39,763 nt of DNA from Actinomycetales bacterium (GTDB lineage Bacteria > Actinomycetota > Actinomycetes > Actinomycetales > Microbacteriaceae): contig JAATFB010000068.1 in NCBI GenBank assembly GCA_015655415.1, forward strand, positions 1-39,763, given 5' to 3'. A model generated the notes under the pieces. That model had not been told where the DNA came from, did not search any database, and saw only the letters and a program-made list of their open reading frames with translations. This document shows, in pieces, positions 17,369 to 24,795 of the stretch; positions within the stretch are counted from its first letter, which is position 1, and the number at the start of each line of letters is the position of its first letter. The position numbers and the translations under genes are program-made.

Positions 17369-18499
17369 ATGAGCGACACGGGCGAGCAGGACCGCTCTCG
17401 GACCGCGCCACCCGGCAGCCGCCCGCCGGTCGGGGACTCCGCGCACACGGATGCCGCCCCGCCTTCCGGAGAGACCGTGCTGCCTTCCGGAGAGACCGTG
17501 CCGTCGCGGCCGGAGCCGCCCGCGGACCAGCCGCCTTCTCCTCAGCCGCCCGATCCTCCGGCGACGTGGTACGCGCCGCCTCCCGCGGACGCCTTCGGCG
17601 CGAACGCTCCGGACGCCGGGAGATACGCGGCGCCGTCCGGCGGATATGCGGCGCCGGTGTCGCGGCTCCCGCTCCCGCCTGCCGGGTATCCGCCTCCGTA
17701 TCCGCCCCCGGCGGGGGCCTACCCGCCACCGGCCTACGCGCCACCGGTCCACCCCGGTTACCCGAGATACCCGGCGCAGCGGTCCGGGTCATGGGGTGCG
17801 GCCATCGCCTCCCTCGTGCTCGGGCTCGTCTGCCTGCTGCTGTGCTGGTTGCCGTTCGTGGGCATCGTGACCGGCATGGTGGGCGTCGCCGCCGTCGTGC
17901 TCGGCGCCGTGGCACTCGCCCGCCACCTGGCGGGCAGAGGCATGTCGATCGCCGGTGTGATCACCGGGGGAACCGGTGTGGTGCTCACCGTCATGCTCAC
18001 GATCGTGTGGTTCGGCGTGTTCGGCGTCTACGGCCAGGCCGACCGGCACGACCCGGGAGCAGCGACGCCCGCCACGCCCCCGCCCGCCACGCCCCCGCTC
18101 GACGACGGCGAGTTCCACGCTGCACGGCAGAGCGGTCCGGCGCCGTTCGGGAGCGCCGTCGGCTACGACGACGGCGTGTCGGTGTCGGTGTCGGCGGGAA
18201 TCCCCTACACGCCGCAGGATCCCACGTGGTCCACACAGCCGTTCGACCGCGAGTACGCGGTCACCGTGACGAACAGCGGCTCTGACGACCTGGACGTCGA
18301 CATCATCGGGAGGGCCTCGGCGGGCGGGACGCGCGCGGACCCGATCCTCGACGAGGATCTCGACACGCTGAAGAAGCGGGAGCTCGGTCCCGGCCAGAGC
18401 GGAACCTATCGCATCGCCTTCTCACTCGCGTCGGACGACGACGTGCTCGTCCAGGTGAGCATCGACGACGACTACGGGTACGCGAGGTTCGGCGACTGA
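17369..18499 (+). CDS. Proline-rich DUF4190-like membrane protein
   Basis: Membrane protein of 376 residues, function unknown. The first 140 or so residues are disordered and Pro/Ala/Tyr-rich, with PPAGYPPPYPPP-type repeats. Two hydrophobic helices follow (about 148-180 and 194-222) around the motif ALARHLAGRGMSIAGVITG, as in DUF4190 proteins. The C-terminal 140 residues look like a secreted beta-sandwich (VSVSVSAGIPYTPQ, REYAVTVTNSGSDDLDVDI), similar to DUF4352-type extracytoplasmic domains. Codons near residues 31-44 contain a 21-bp tandem repeat encoding PSGETV twice. The ATG at 17369 has a TTGGGGG ribosome site. It probably senses or binds something at the cell surface, but that is inference. 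Confidence 0.75.
   Translation: MSDTGEQDRSRTAPPGSRPPVGDSAHTDAAPPSGETVLPSGETVPSRPEPPADQPPSPQPPDPPATWYAPPPADAFGANAPDAGRYAAPSGGYAAPVSRLPLPPAGYPPPYPPPAGAYPPPAYAPPVHPGYPRYPAQRSGSWGAAIASLVLGLVCLLLCWLPFVGIVTGMVGVAAVVLGAVALARHLAGRGMSIAGVITGGTGVVLTVMLTIVWFGVFGVYGQADRHDPGAATPATPPPATPPLDDGEFHAARQSGPAPFGSAVGYDDGVSVSVSAGIPYTPQDPTWSTQPFDREYAVTVTNSGSDDLDVDIIGRASAGGTRADPILDEDLDTLKKRELGPGQSGTYRIAFSLASDDDVLVQVSIDDDYGYARFGD
17461..17500 (+). repeat. In-frame 21-bp tandem repeat
   Basis: Nineteen identical bases, GCCTTCCGGAGAGACCGTG, at 17461-17479 and 17482-17500, spaced 21 bp. It encodes PSGETV twice inside the disordered N-terminus of the DUF4190-like protein. Confidence 0.85.
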
Positions 18500-18509
18500 G
18501 GCGTGCAGA

Positions 18510-18552
18510 CGAACCGGGACCGGTTCGACCGGGCCGGCCGGCTGGCTACGAT
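18510..18552 (+). promoter_or_regulatory. Leaderless aminotransferase promoter with a palindrome over the -35
   Basis: -10 TACGAT (18547-18552) ends 6 nt before the GTG at 18559. A candidate -35 TTCGAC (18524-18529) is 17 bp upstream. A perfect inverted repeat CGAACCGG-GA-CCGGTTCG (18510-18527) overlaps this -35. It could be an operator or the terminator of the preceding gene. Confidence 0.55.
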
Positions 18553-18558
18553 CGAGGA

Positions 18559-19833
18559 GTGACCGCCCTCGCCGAACTGCCCACCGCCGAGCTGCGACAG
18601 CTGCGTTCGCGGCTGTCCGCCGAGTACGACGCGCTCGTCGCGCGAGGGCTCTCCCTCGACATCACCCGGGGCAAGCCGTCGCCGGACCAGCTGGATCTCT
18701 CGAACGCCCTGCTCGCGCTGCCCGGCGAGGAGGACTATCGCGACGCGACCGGTGCGGATCTGCGCAACTACGGCAACCCGCACGGCCTACCCGAGCTGCG
18801 CGGGATCTTCTCCGACATCCTGAACGTCCCCGTGCCGCAGCTCCTGGCGCTCGGGAACTCCAGCCTGACGATCATGCACGATGTCGTCGTGCACGCGATG
18901 CTGCACGGTCTGCCGGGCAGCGAGGGGCCGTGGTCGCGCGAGGAGACCGTCACCTTCCTCTGCCCGACGCCGGGCTATGACCGGCATTTCGCGATCACCG
19001 AGCATCTGGGCATCCGCATGGTGTCGGTGCCGATGACGGATGCCGGTCCCGACATCGCCGAGGTGGAGCGGCTCCTCGCCGATGACCCGACGATCCGCGG
19101 CATGTGGTGCGTGCCGGTGCACTCCAACCCCACCGGGGCGATCTACAGCGAGGAGGTGGCTCGCGCGCTGGTGTCGCTGCCGGCCCCCGCGGACTTCCGC
19201 ATCTTCTGGGACAACGCTTATGCGGTGCACCACCTGAGTGACGAGGTGCCGCCCGCCATCGACGTCCTGTCGCTGGCCGCCGAGGCGGGCAACCCGGATC
19301 GCGTGTTCGTGTTCGGCTCCACCTCGAAGGTCACGCTCGCGGGCGCCGGGGTGGCGTTCCTCGGCTCGTCGGCGGCCAACGTGTCCTGGTACCTCAGCCA
19401 TGCCGTGGTGCAGTCGATCGGCCCGGACAAGATCAACCAGCTGCGGCACGCGCGGTTCCTGCGCGACGCCGCCGGGGTGCACGAGCACATGGCACGGCAT
19501 CGCGAGATCGTCGCGCCGCGGTTCCAGGCGGTGGCGGAGGTGTTCGCGCGGCGGCTGGGCCCCTACGAGGCTGGCACGTGGACGACCCCCAGCGGGGGAT
19601 ACTTCGTGAGCCTCGACGTGCACGACGGATGCGCGCAGCGGGCGATCGCGCTGGCCGCGAACGCGGGCATCGCCGTGACGCCGGCCGGCTCGGCGTTTCC
19701 GTACCGGAAGGATCCGCGCGACGCCAACATCCGCATCGCGCCGACGATGCCGCCACTGCCCGAGCTCGTGGAGGCGTTGGAAGGTCTCTGCACCGCCATC
19801 CTGCTCGCCGAGGTGGAGCGCCTCCTCGGCTGA
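18559..19833 (+). CDS. aspT: Aspartate aminotransferase, actinobacterial subgroup Ic
   Basis: PLP enzyme interconverting aspartate/2-oxoglutarate and oxaloacetate/glutamate. The 424 residues match the Ic aminotransferases typified by Corynebacterium AspT. Landmarks are SLDITRGKPSP near residue 35, LRNYGNPHGLPELR (about 68-81), CPTPGYDRHF, the substrate-carboxylate segment SNPTGA (about 189-194), FWDNAY (D218) for the pyridine nitrogen, and GSTSKVTLAG with the Schiff-base lysine K257. The start is the GTG at 18559, 6 nt after a TACGAT element, with no usable ribosome site. Confidence 0.93.
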   Translation: MTALAELPTAELRQLRSRLSAEYDALVARGLSLDITRGKPSPDQLDLSNALLALPGEEDYRDATGADLRNYGNPHGLPELRGIFSDILNVPVPQLLALGNSSLTIMHDVVVHAMLHGLPGSEGPWSREETVTFLCPTPGYDRHFAITEHLGIRMVSVPMTDAGPDIAEVERLLADDPTIRGMWCVPVHSNPTGAIYSEEVARALVSLPAPADFRIFWDNAYAVHHLSDEVPPAIDVLSLAAEAGNPDRVFVFGSTSKVTLAGAGVAFLGSSAANVSWYLSHAVVQSIGPDKINQLRHARFLRDAAGVHEHMARHREIVAPRFQAVAEVFARRLGPYEAGTWTTPSGGYFVSLDVHDGCAQRAIALAANAGIAVTPAGSAFPYRKDPRDANIRIAPTMPPLPELVEALEGLCTAILLAEVERLLG

Positions 19834-19854
19834 GACGACCCGCCGGCAGCGCCC

Positions 19855-19929
19855 GTTGAGCAGCGCCGTCGCAGACGGTCGGGCATAGCGGGTTGAGCAG
19901 CGCCGTCGCAGACGGCGCGTGTCGAAACC
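19855..19929. repeat. GGTTGAGC-family repeat with internal hairpin, site A
   Basis: A 24-bp unit GTTGAGCAGCGCCG... occurs at 19855-19878 and 19892-19915. The second copy is complete: GGTTGAGCA, then a perfect 8-bp hairpin GCGCCGTC-GCA-GACGGCGC (19900-19918), then GTGTCGAAACC (to 19929). It lies just after the aminotransferase stop, itself in GGCTGA, and may act as its terminator. Confidence 0.75.
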
Positions 19930-20022
19930 CGCCCCGCCCCAACCCACCTCGAGCGCCGGAAGCAGCGCGGTGCCGAGATCGAGGGGCGCGGGTTCCGGCT
20001 GCCGTCCCGCGCCCGGCTGCGG

Positions 20023-20037
20023 CAGACTGTCGTGGTG
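20023..20037 (+). promoter_or_regulatory. Leaderless -10-like element of the DHA2 transporter gene
   Basis: CAGACT (20023-20028) lies 6 nt before the second of two adjacent GTG codons (20035). The first position deviates from TANNNT. Confidence 0.4.
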
Positions 20038-21432
20038 CCGAGATCCGCGACCCTGAACCGGCCGCTCGCGCTGCTCGCCGCCGCGGCACTGTCGATGGAG
20101 AACCTCGACGGCACGATCATCCAGACCGCGGCCCCCGCCATGGCGCACGACTTCGGGGTGCGCGCGGTCGACCTGAACGTGGCGATGACCGCCTACCTGC
20201 TCACGGTCGCGGTGTGCGTCCCCGTGAGCGGATGGCTCGCCGACCGGTTCGGGGAGCGCCGCGTGTTCGCGACGGCGCTGGCGGTCTTCACCGTGGCATC
20301 CGCCCTGTGCGCGCTCGCCCCGAGCCTTCCGCTGCTGACCGCCGCCCGCGTCCTGCAGGGCGTCGGCGGCGCCATGATGGTGCCCGTCGGGCGCTTGGCG
20401 GTGCTCCGCGGTCTCGATCGCCGCGACCTGCTGGATGCCATGGCCTACCTGACCTGGCCTGCGCTGGTCGCCCCTGTGGTAGCTCCCGCGCTCGGGGGCG
20501 TCCTCACCGACACCGTGGGGTGGCCCTGGATCTTCCTGATCAACGTCCCGTTCGGCGTCGCCGCGTTCGTCGCGACGTTCCGGGTGGTGCCGAGCGCGCC
20601 GGCGGCGGAGGCTCGGCGGCTCGACTGGATCGGCTTCGCGCTCACCGGGATCGCCCTGGCCGCGCTGGTGCTGGGCATGGAGGAGATCGGATCCGCCTCG
20701 ACGGACTGGGCGTGGGCCGTCGTGCACCTGGTGGTCGCGGCGGGTGCGGGCGCGGCGGGATACGCGTGGATGCGGCGGGTGCGGCATCCGCTGCTCGACT
20801 TCTCGGCGTTGCGCATCGAGACCTTCCGGGTGGGCAACGTGGGCGGAGGCGTGTACCGGCTGATCATCAGCGCCGCGCCGTTCGTGTTCACCCTGCTCTT
20901 CCAGGTCGGATTCGGCTGGAGCGCCGCCCAGGCAGGGCTGATGGTCGGGGCCGTGTTCGTCGGCAACATCGCCGTCAAGCCGCTGACGACCCCGCTGATC
21001 CGCCGGTTCGGGTTCAAGCCGGTGATCGTGGGCAGCAACCTGGTGGGAGCGGTCGTCTACGCGGCCTGCGTGTTCGTCGACGCGACGACGCCGCTGTGGG
21101 CGATCGCCGTGCTGCTCCTCTTCAGCGGCGTGTTCCGCTCCATCGGCTTCAGCGGCTACAACTCACTGCAGTTCGCCGACGTGCCCGGTCCGCTGATGAC
21201 ATCGGCGAACACGCTCGCCTCGACCATGCAGCAGGTGGCCGTCGGCGTCGGCGTCGCGGTGGCCGCGCTCATCGTTCGGCTGACCACGGCCGCAGCATCC
21301 GCGCTCGGGGCGGCGGATGCTCGGCTCGGCTACCGCTGGGCGCTCGCCCTGGTCGCCCTGCTGCTGGTGTTCCCGTTGGTCGAGGCGGCGCTGCTGCCGC
21401 GACACGCGGGCGAGCGCGCCACGCGACGCTAG
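20035..21432 (+). CDS. DHA2-type MFS drug exporter (EmrB/QacA-like)
   Basis: Proton-driven multidrug efflux permease, 465 residues. It has the DHA2 landmarks LDGTIIQTAAPAMAHDFG in helix 1, GWLADRFGERRVF as motif A between helices 2 and 3, RVLQGVGGAMMVPVGR in helix 4 and PALGGVLTDTVGWPWIFLINVPFG as motif C in helix 5. These residues are the usual sites for substrate and proton coupling in 14-helix exporters. GTG at 20035 is preferred to the adjacent GTG at 20032 by the position of the -10-like CAGACT. No regulator gene is adjacent. The substrate cannot be predicted. Confidence 0.9.
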   Translation: MPRSATLNRPLALLAAAALSMENLDGTIIQTAAPAMAHDFGVRAVDLNVAMTAYLLTVAVCVPVSGWLADRFGERRVFATALAVFTVASALCALAPSLPLLTAARVLQGVGGAMMVPVGRLAVLRGLDRRDLLDAMAYLTWPALVAPVVAPALGGVLTDTVGWPWIFLINVPFGVAAFVATFRVVPSAPAAEARRLDWIGFALTGIALAALVLGMEEIGSASTDWAWAVVHLVVAAGAGAAGYAWMRRVRHPLLDFSALRIETFRVGNVGGGVYRLIISAAPFVFTLLFQVGFGWSAAQAGLMVGAVFVGNIAVKPLTTPLIRRFGFKPVIVGSNLVGAVVYAACVFVDATTPLWAIAVLLLFSGVFRSIGFSGYNSLQFADVPGPLMTSANTLASTMQQVAVGVGVAVAALIVRLTTAAASALGAADARLGYRWALALVALLLVFPLVEAALLPRHAGERATRR

Positions 21433-21483
21433 CCCGCCCGTCGTCCCGCCCGCCCGCGCCGCCCCGCCCGCGGTGTCTCCCCG

Positions 21484-21550
21484 CGAGACCGGTCGATCGT
21501 GCCGAAAACGGTGTGCTCGGCCGCCGTCTCGGCACGATCGACCGGTCTCG
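21484..21550. repeat. Perfect 22-bp inverted repeat with 23-nt loop
   Basis: Left arm 21484-21505 (starts CGAGACCGGTCGATCG) and right arm 21529-21550 (ends CGATCGACCGGTCTCG) are exact reverse complements over 22 bp. It lies 51 bp after the DHA2 transporter stop and 42 bp before the ABC ATPase start, both read rightwards. A terminator or a protein-binding site are both possible. There is no T-tract. Confidence 0.85.
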
Positions 21551-21580
21551 GGAGGGTGCTCGACGCGTGTCGTCGTCCGC

Positions 21581-21595
21581 CAGAATGGTCCGGTG
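21581..21595 (+). promoter_or_regulatory. Leaderless -10-like element of the ABC ATPase gene
   Basis: CAGAAT (21581-21586), then 6 nt, then the GTG at 21593. No ribosome site is present. Confidence 0.45.
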
Positions 21596-22417
21596 TCCGA
21601 ACGAATCCTCACCGTCAGCGACGTCTCCTTCGTGCGGCAGGGCCGTGCAATCCTCTCCGGCATCTCGCTCGGCGTGGACCGCGGCCAGCACTGGGCTCTG
21701 ATCGGTGCGAACGGCGCGGGCAAGTCAACGCTCCTGAGCCTGCTCGGGGCGGTCCAGCACCCCACCGGCGGCGTGGTCGAAGTGCTCGGCCGTCGACTCG
21801 GCCGGGTCGACCTGCGCGAGCTGCGCTCGCTCATCGGGCACGTGAATCCTCGGCATGAGGTGCGTTCGCCGCTGACCGTTCGCGACGTCGTCGCCACGGG
21901 GTTCACCGGGACCCCGGAGCTCATGATGCGGTGGGAGCCCAGCGACTCGGAGCGCGTCCGCATCGACGAGCTCGTCGAGCTGATGGGGATGACGGACAGG
22001 CGTGACGCCCGCTGGCAGACCCTGTCTCAGGGGGAGCGCGGGCGCACGCTGATCGCCCGGGCGCTCGCGCCCGATCCGCGTCTCCTGCTGCTCGACGAGC
22101 CGACGACGGGCCTCGACATCGCGGCCCGGGAGCAGCTGCTGGACCGGGTCGACGAGCTGCGGGCGAGGCATCCGGATCTTGCGAGCGTCCTCGTGACCCA
22201 CCATCTGGAGGAGCTCCCGGCATCCACCACGCACGCGATGCTGCTGCGCGACGGCCGGGTGCTCGCCCAGGGGGAGGCCGACGAGGTGCTCACCGGTCCC
22301 CTCGTCAGCGAGGCGCTCGACTATCCGCTGAAGATCACGAGAGCGGACGGCCGGTGGGCGGTGCGAACGGATCGGAGCGCCGCGCGCGCGTGGGCCGACC
22401 CGCCCCTCGCCGGCTGA
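21593..22417 (+). CDS. ABC transporter ATP-binding protein, orphan
   Basis: Single-domain ABC ATPase of 274 residues, complete: Walker A GANGAGKST (about residues 39-47), signature LSQGE (about 142-146), Walker B LLLLDEP (about 161-167) and the H-loop VTHH (about 199-202). An ISAEG-like insertion is absent. No permease or binding protein lies nearby, so its membrane partner is unknown; YlmA-like orphan ATPases are the closest general type. The GTG start at 21593 follows a CAGAAT element and gives the normal length. The stop codon, in GCC GGC TGA, is supplied by a GGCTGAGC...GTCGAAGCC repeat, so the last residues (LAG) may be repeat-derived. Confidence 0.88.
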   Translation: MSERILTVSDVSFVRQGRAILSGISLGVDRGQHWALIGANGAGKSTLLSLLGAVQHPTGGVVEVLGRRLGRVDLRELRSLIGHVNPRHEVRSPLTVRDVVATGFTGTPELMMRWEPSDSERVRIDELVELMGMTDRRDARWQTLSQGERGRTLIARALAPDPRLLLLDEPTTGLDIAAREQLLDRVDELRARHPDLASVLVTHHLEELPASTTHAMLLRDGRVLAQGEADEVLTGPLVSEALDYPLKITRADGRWAVRTDRSAARAWADPPLAG

Positions 22418-22519
22418 GCTTGTCGAAGCCCTGGGTGGTGCCGCTCGCCGGCTGAGCTTGTCGAAGCCCTGGGGTGGTGCCGGTTTCGACGGGCTCAACC
22501 GGCGGTGGCGGGCTCAACC
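22412..22519. repeat. GGTTGAGC...GTCGAAACC repeat cluster between convergent genes, site B
   Basis: Two forward copies of GGCTGAGCTTGTCGAAGCC (22412-22430 and 22450-22468), one full reverse copy GGTTTCGACGGGCTCAACC (22482-22500) and one partial reverse copy GGGCTCAACC (22510-22519). Forward and reverse copies can pair into a large stem and may be a two-way terminator. The outer copies carry the stop codons of the ABC ATPase and the universal stress protein. Confidence 0.85.
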
Positions 22520-23053
22520 GGCGGTGTGTTCGCGGCGCGCCGGGTCGTGGCCCTCCACGGTGTGTGCCACGGGGATGACGATCACGGGGCGCGCCTGGTT
22601 GTGCGCGAGGCTCACCGCGATCGATCCCGCGAGGAACTCCTCGAGGCTGGCGCGGAACCCGGGTTTGCGGGTGCCGACCGCGATCGCGCGCGCGTCACGC
22701 TCGTCGGCGAGCCGGGCGAGCTCGATCGCCGGATCGCCGGCACGGGCGACGAACTCCGGCCGGGCGTGGGGCACGAGGGCGTTGATGCGCGAGACCAGCT
22801 GCGGATCGAACGTCTCCTCCTGCGCTTCGGCGACGTCGGGCTCGAGCGGCATGGAGAGCACCGACCCGTCGGGCAGCGTGCTGATCGAATACCGCAGCGC
22901 CTCGACGGTGGCGAACACGATCGGCGTGCGCAGCTCGGCGGCCAACGACGCGGCCTCGGTGATCACCACGTCGGGCACGTCTGCGACGACTCCGACGACG
23001 AGCGGACGGGAGGATGCCGCACCGGAGGTCTGCGAACCTGCTGCGTCGGTCAT
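22514..23053 (-). CDS. Universal stress protein family protein
   Basis: UspA-fold protein of 179 residues, a single Usp domain. It begins, after a polar N-terminus, with LVVGVVADVPD and contains the late nucleotide-binding segment AIAVGTRKPGF...FLAGSIAVSLAHNQARPVIVIP (about 132-165), a fair fit to G-2X-G-9X-G-S. This suggests an ATP-binding member. The ATG at 23053 is 6 nt after TATAGT, so the message is probably leaderless. It is divergent from the type III polyketide synthase gene with 72 bp between. Its last codons (AG stop) lie in a GGTTGAGCC repeat copy. Confidence 0.85.
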   Translation of the reverse strand: MTDAAGSQTSGAASSRPLVVGVVADVPDVVITEAASLAAELRTPIVFATVEALRYSISTLPDGSVLSMPLEPDVAEAQEETFDPQLVSRINALVPHARPEFVARAGDPAIELARLADERDARAIAVGTRKPGFRASLEEFLAGSIAVSLAHNQARPVIVIPVAHTVEGHDPARREHTAG

Positions 23054-23065
23054 GCTGGCACTATA
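23051..23065 (-). promoter_or_regulatory. Leaderless -10 element of the universal stress protein gene
   Basis: TATAGT on the minus strand (23060-23065), 6 nt before the ATG at 23053. It is the best -10 match in the window. Confidence 0.6.
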
Positions 23066-23113
23066 CCGGGGGCGCGGCGCGTCAAGCCCCCCGAGCGCCC
23101 CGGGGCTGCGTGA

Positions 23114-23128
23114 TACCGTCCCCCTGTG
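23114..23128 (+). promoter_or_regulatory. Leaderless -10 element of the type III PKS operon
   Basis: TACCGT (23114-23119), 6 nt, then the GTG at 23126. It shares a 72-bp divergent space with the universal stress protein promoter. Confidence 0.55.
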
Positions 23129-24208
23129 TCCCGTATCGTGGCGGCAGCGCCGGCCGTTCCCGCGCACCGCTACACGCAGGCGGAGATCACCCGGGTGCTG
23201 GAGCCGTTGCTCACCCACGATCCGGCGCGCGCGGCCCTCTTGCGACGCATCCACGCCTCGGCGGGCGTGGAGACCCGCAACCTCGTGATGGAGCTTGACC
23301 GGTACGCGTCTCTGGCGTCCTTCCAGGAGGCGAACGACCTCTTCATCCGGGCGGGCACGGACCTCGCGGAGCGCGCGACCCGCGATGCGCTGGACGCCGC
23401 CGGCATCCGCCCCGATGAGGTGGACTTCGTGCTCTTCACCTCGGTCACCGGCGTGGCGGCACCGTCCATCGACGCACAGCTGGCCGCTCGCCTGGGGATG
23501 CGATCGGACGTGAAGCGCCTTCCCTCCTTCGGGCTCGGATGCGTCGCGGGCGCGGCCGGTCTCGCGCGCGTGCACGACTACCTGATCGGGCATCCGCACG
23601 ACGTCGCCCTGCTCGTCTCCGTGGAGCTGTGCTCGCTGACCGTGCAGCGCGACGACGACTCGACGGCCAACATCGTGGCGAGCGGGCTGTTCGGTGACGG
23701 CGCCGCAGCCGTCGTGGCCGTGGGCGACGCATACGCCAGCCGGCATGCCCTCGCCGGTCCGGACGTCGTCGAGACGCGCAGCAGCCTCTATCCGCAGACG
23801 GAGGACGTGATCGGCTGGGACATCGGGGGCTCGGGGTTCCGCATCGTGCTCAGCGCCGGCGTTCCGGAGGTGATCGGCCGACACTTCGCCGCTGACGTGC
23901 ACACCGTGCTGGGTGCCCATGGCCTCACCGTCGCCGACGTGGACGTGTGGCTCGCGCATCCGGGGGGCCCGAAGGTGCTGCAGGCGTTCGCCGCGGCACT
24001 CGACCTGGCTGACGCGGCGTTCGAGCCGAGCTGGCGTGCGCTCGCCGCGTCGGGGAACCAGTCGTCGGCGGCGGTGCTCGGGATGCTCGCGGACACGATG
24101 CGCTCGCCCGCTCCCGGCGCGAACGGGCTGCTGTTCGCGCTGGGGCCCGGTGTGAGCGCCGAGCTCGTGCTCCTGCGCTGGGCGCCGGACGCCGGGGTCG
24201 CCGCGTGA
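23126..24208 (+). CDS. Type III polyketide synthase (chalcone/stilbene synthase family)
   Basis: Iteratively condenses malonyl-CoA onto an acyl starter to make resorcinols, pyrones or related phenolics. The 360 residues have the thiolase fold with the complete triad: C139 in FGLGCVAGA, H278 in LAHPGGPKVL and N311 in SGNQSSA. The usual GDGAAA (about 190-195) is present. It is first in a three-gene operon with GTGA overlaps. Its partners, an ICMT-type methyltransferase and an FAD monooxygenase, match the content of srsABC of Streptomyces griseus and, for the first two, bpsAB of Bacillus subtilis. A long-chain alkylresorcinol or alkylpyrone product is therefore likely but not proven. GTG start at 23126. 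Confidence 0.93.
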   Translation: MSRIVAAAPAVPAHRYTQAEITRVLEPLLTHDPARAALLRRIHASAGVETRNLVMELDRYASLASFQEANDLFIRAGTDLAERATRDALDAAGIRPDEVDFVLFTSVTGVAAPSIDAQLAARLGMRSDVKRLPSFGLGCVAGAAGLARVHDYLIGHPHDVALLVSVELCSLTVQRDDDSTANIVASGLFGDGAAAVVAVGDAYASRHALAGPDVVETRSSLYPQTEDVIGWDIGGSGFRIVLSAGVPEVIGRHFAADVHTVLGAHGLTVADVDVWLAHPGGPKVLQAFAAALDLADAAFEPSWRALAASGNQSSAAVLGMLADTMRSPAPGANGLLFALGPGVSAELVLLRWAPDAGVAA

Positions 24209-24795
24209 TCTGGTACACCGCCCTGGTGCTCCTTCTCGGCGCGGAACGCGTCGCGGAGCTGATCGTGTCGTCGCGCAACGCTCGCTGGTCGTTCGCACAC
24301 GGCGGCCGTGAGTACGCCCGCGGACAGCTTGCGCCGATGATCGCGCTTCACGTCGCCCTGCTGGTCGGATGCGCGCTGGAGGCCTGGATCGCCGGCCGGC
24401 CCTTCCTGCCGTGGCTGGGCTGGCCCATGCTGGCGCTCGTGCTGCTCGCGAACGCGTTGCGCTGGTGGTGCATCGCGGTGCTCGGACGACAGTGGAACAC
24501 CCGTGTGATCGTCGTGCCCGCTCTGGGGGCGGTACGACGCGGACCGTATCGGTGGCTGCGGCATCCGAACTACGTCGCCGTGGTCGTGGAGGGGTTCGCG
24601 CTTCCGCTCGTGTGGACGGGGTGGATCACCGCCCTCGGCTTCACGGTGCTGAACGCCGTGTTCCTGCTCGTGTTCCGCATCCCGGCGGAGGAGCGAGCGA
24701 TGACGCGGCTGGGCGGAGCCGGATGGGTCGTGGACGGGTCCGTGGCGGCCCCTGCCTCCGGTCCCGCGCGATCGGTCCCGCCGGAGGACGAGTGA
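24205..24795 (+). CDS. Isoprenylcysteine carboxyl methyltransferase-family membrane protein
   Basis: Integral membrane methyltransferase of 196 residues with about five hydrophobic helices. The SAM-binding signature of the ICMT family is visible as RRGPYRWLRHPNYVAVVVE (about residues 112-130), and RIPAEERAM near the end fits the conserved E-E pair. In operons with type III polyketide synthases these enzymes O-methylate the hydrophobic polyketide (BpsB/YpbQ type), which fits this context better than prenylcysteine methylation. The GTG start overlaps the synthase stop (GTGA, 24205-24208), and its stop overlaps the next gene in the same way, so all three are translationally coupled. Confidence 0.88.
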   Translation: MIWYTALVLLLGAERVAELIVSSRNARWSFAHGGREYARGQLAPMIALHVALLVGCALEAWIAGRPFLPWLGWPMLALVLLANALRWWCIAVLGRQWNTRVIVVPALGAVRRGPYRWLRHPNYVAVVVEGFALPLVWTGWITALGFTVLNAVFLLVFRIPAEERAMTRLGGAGWVVDGSVAAPASGPARSVPPEDE

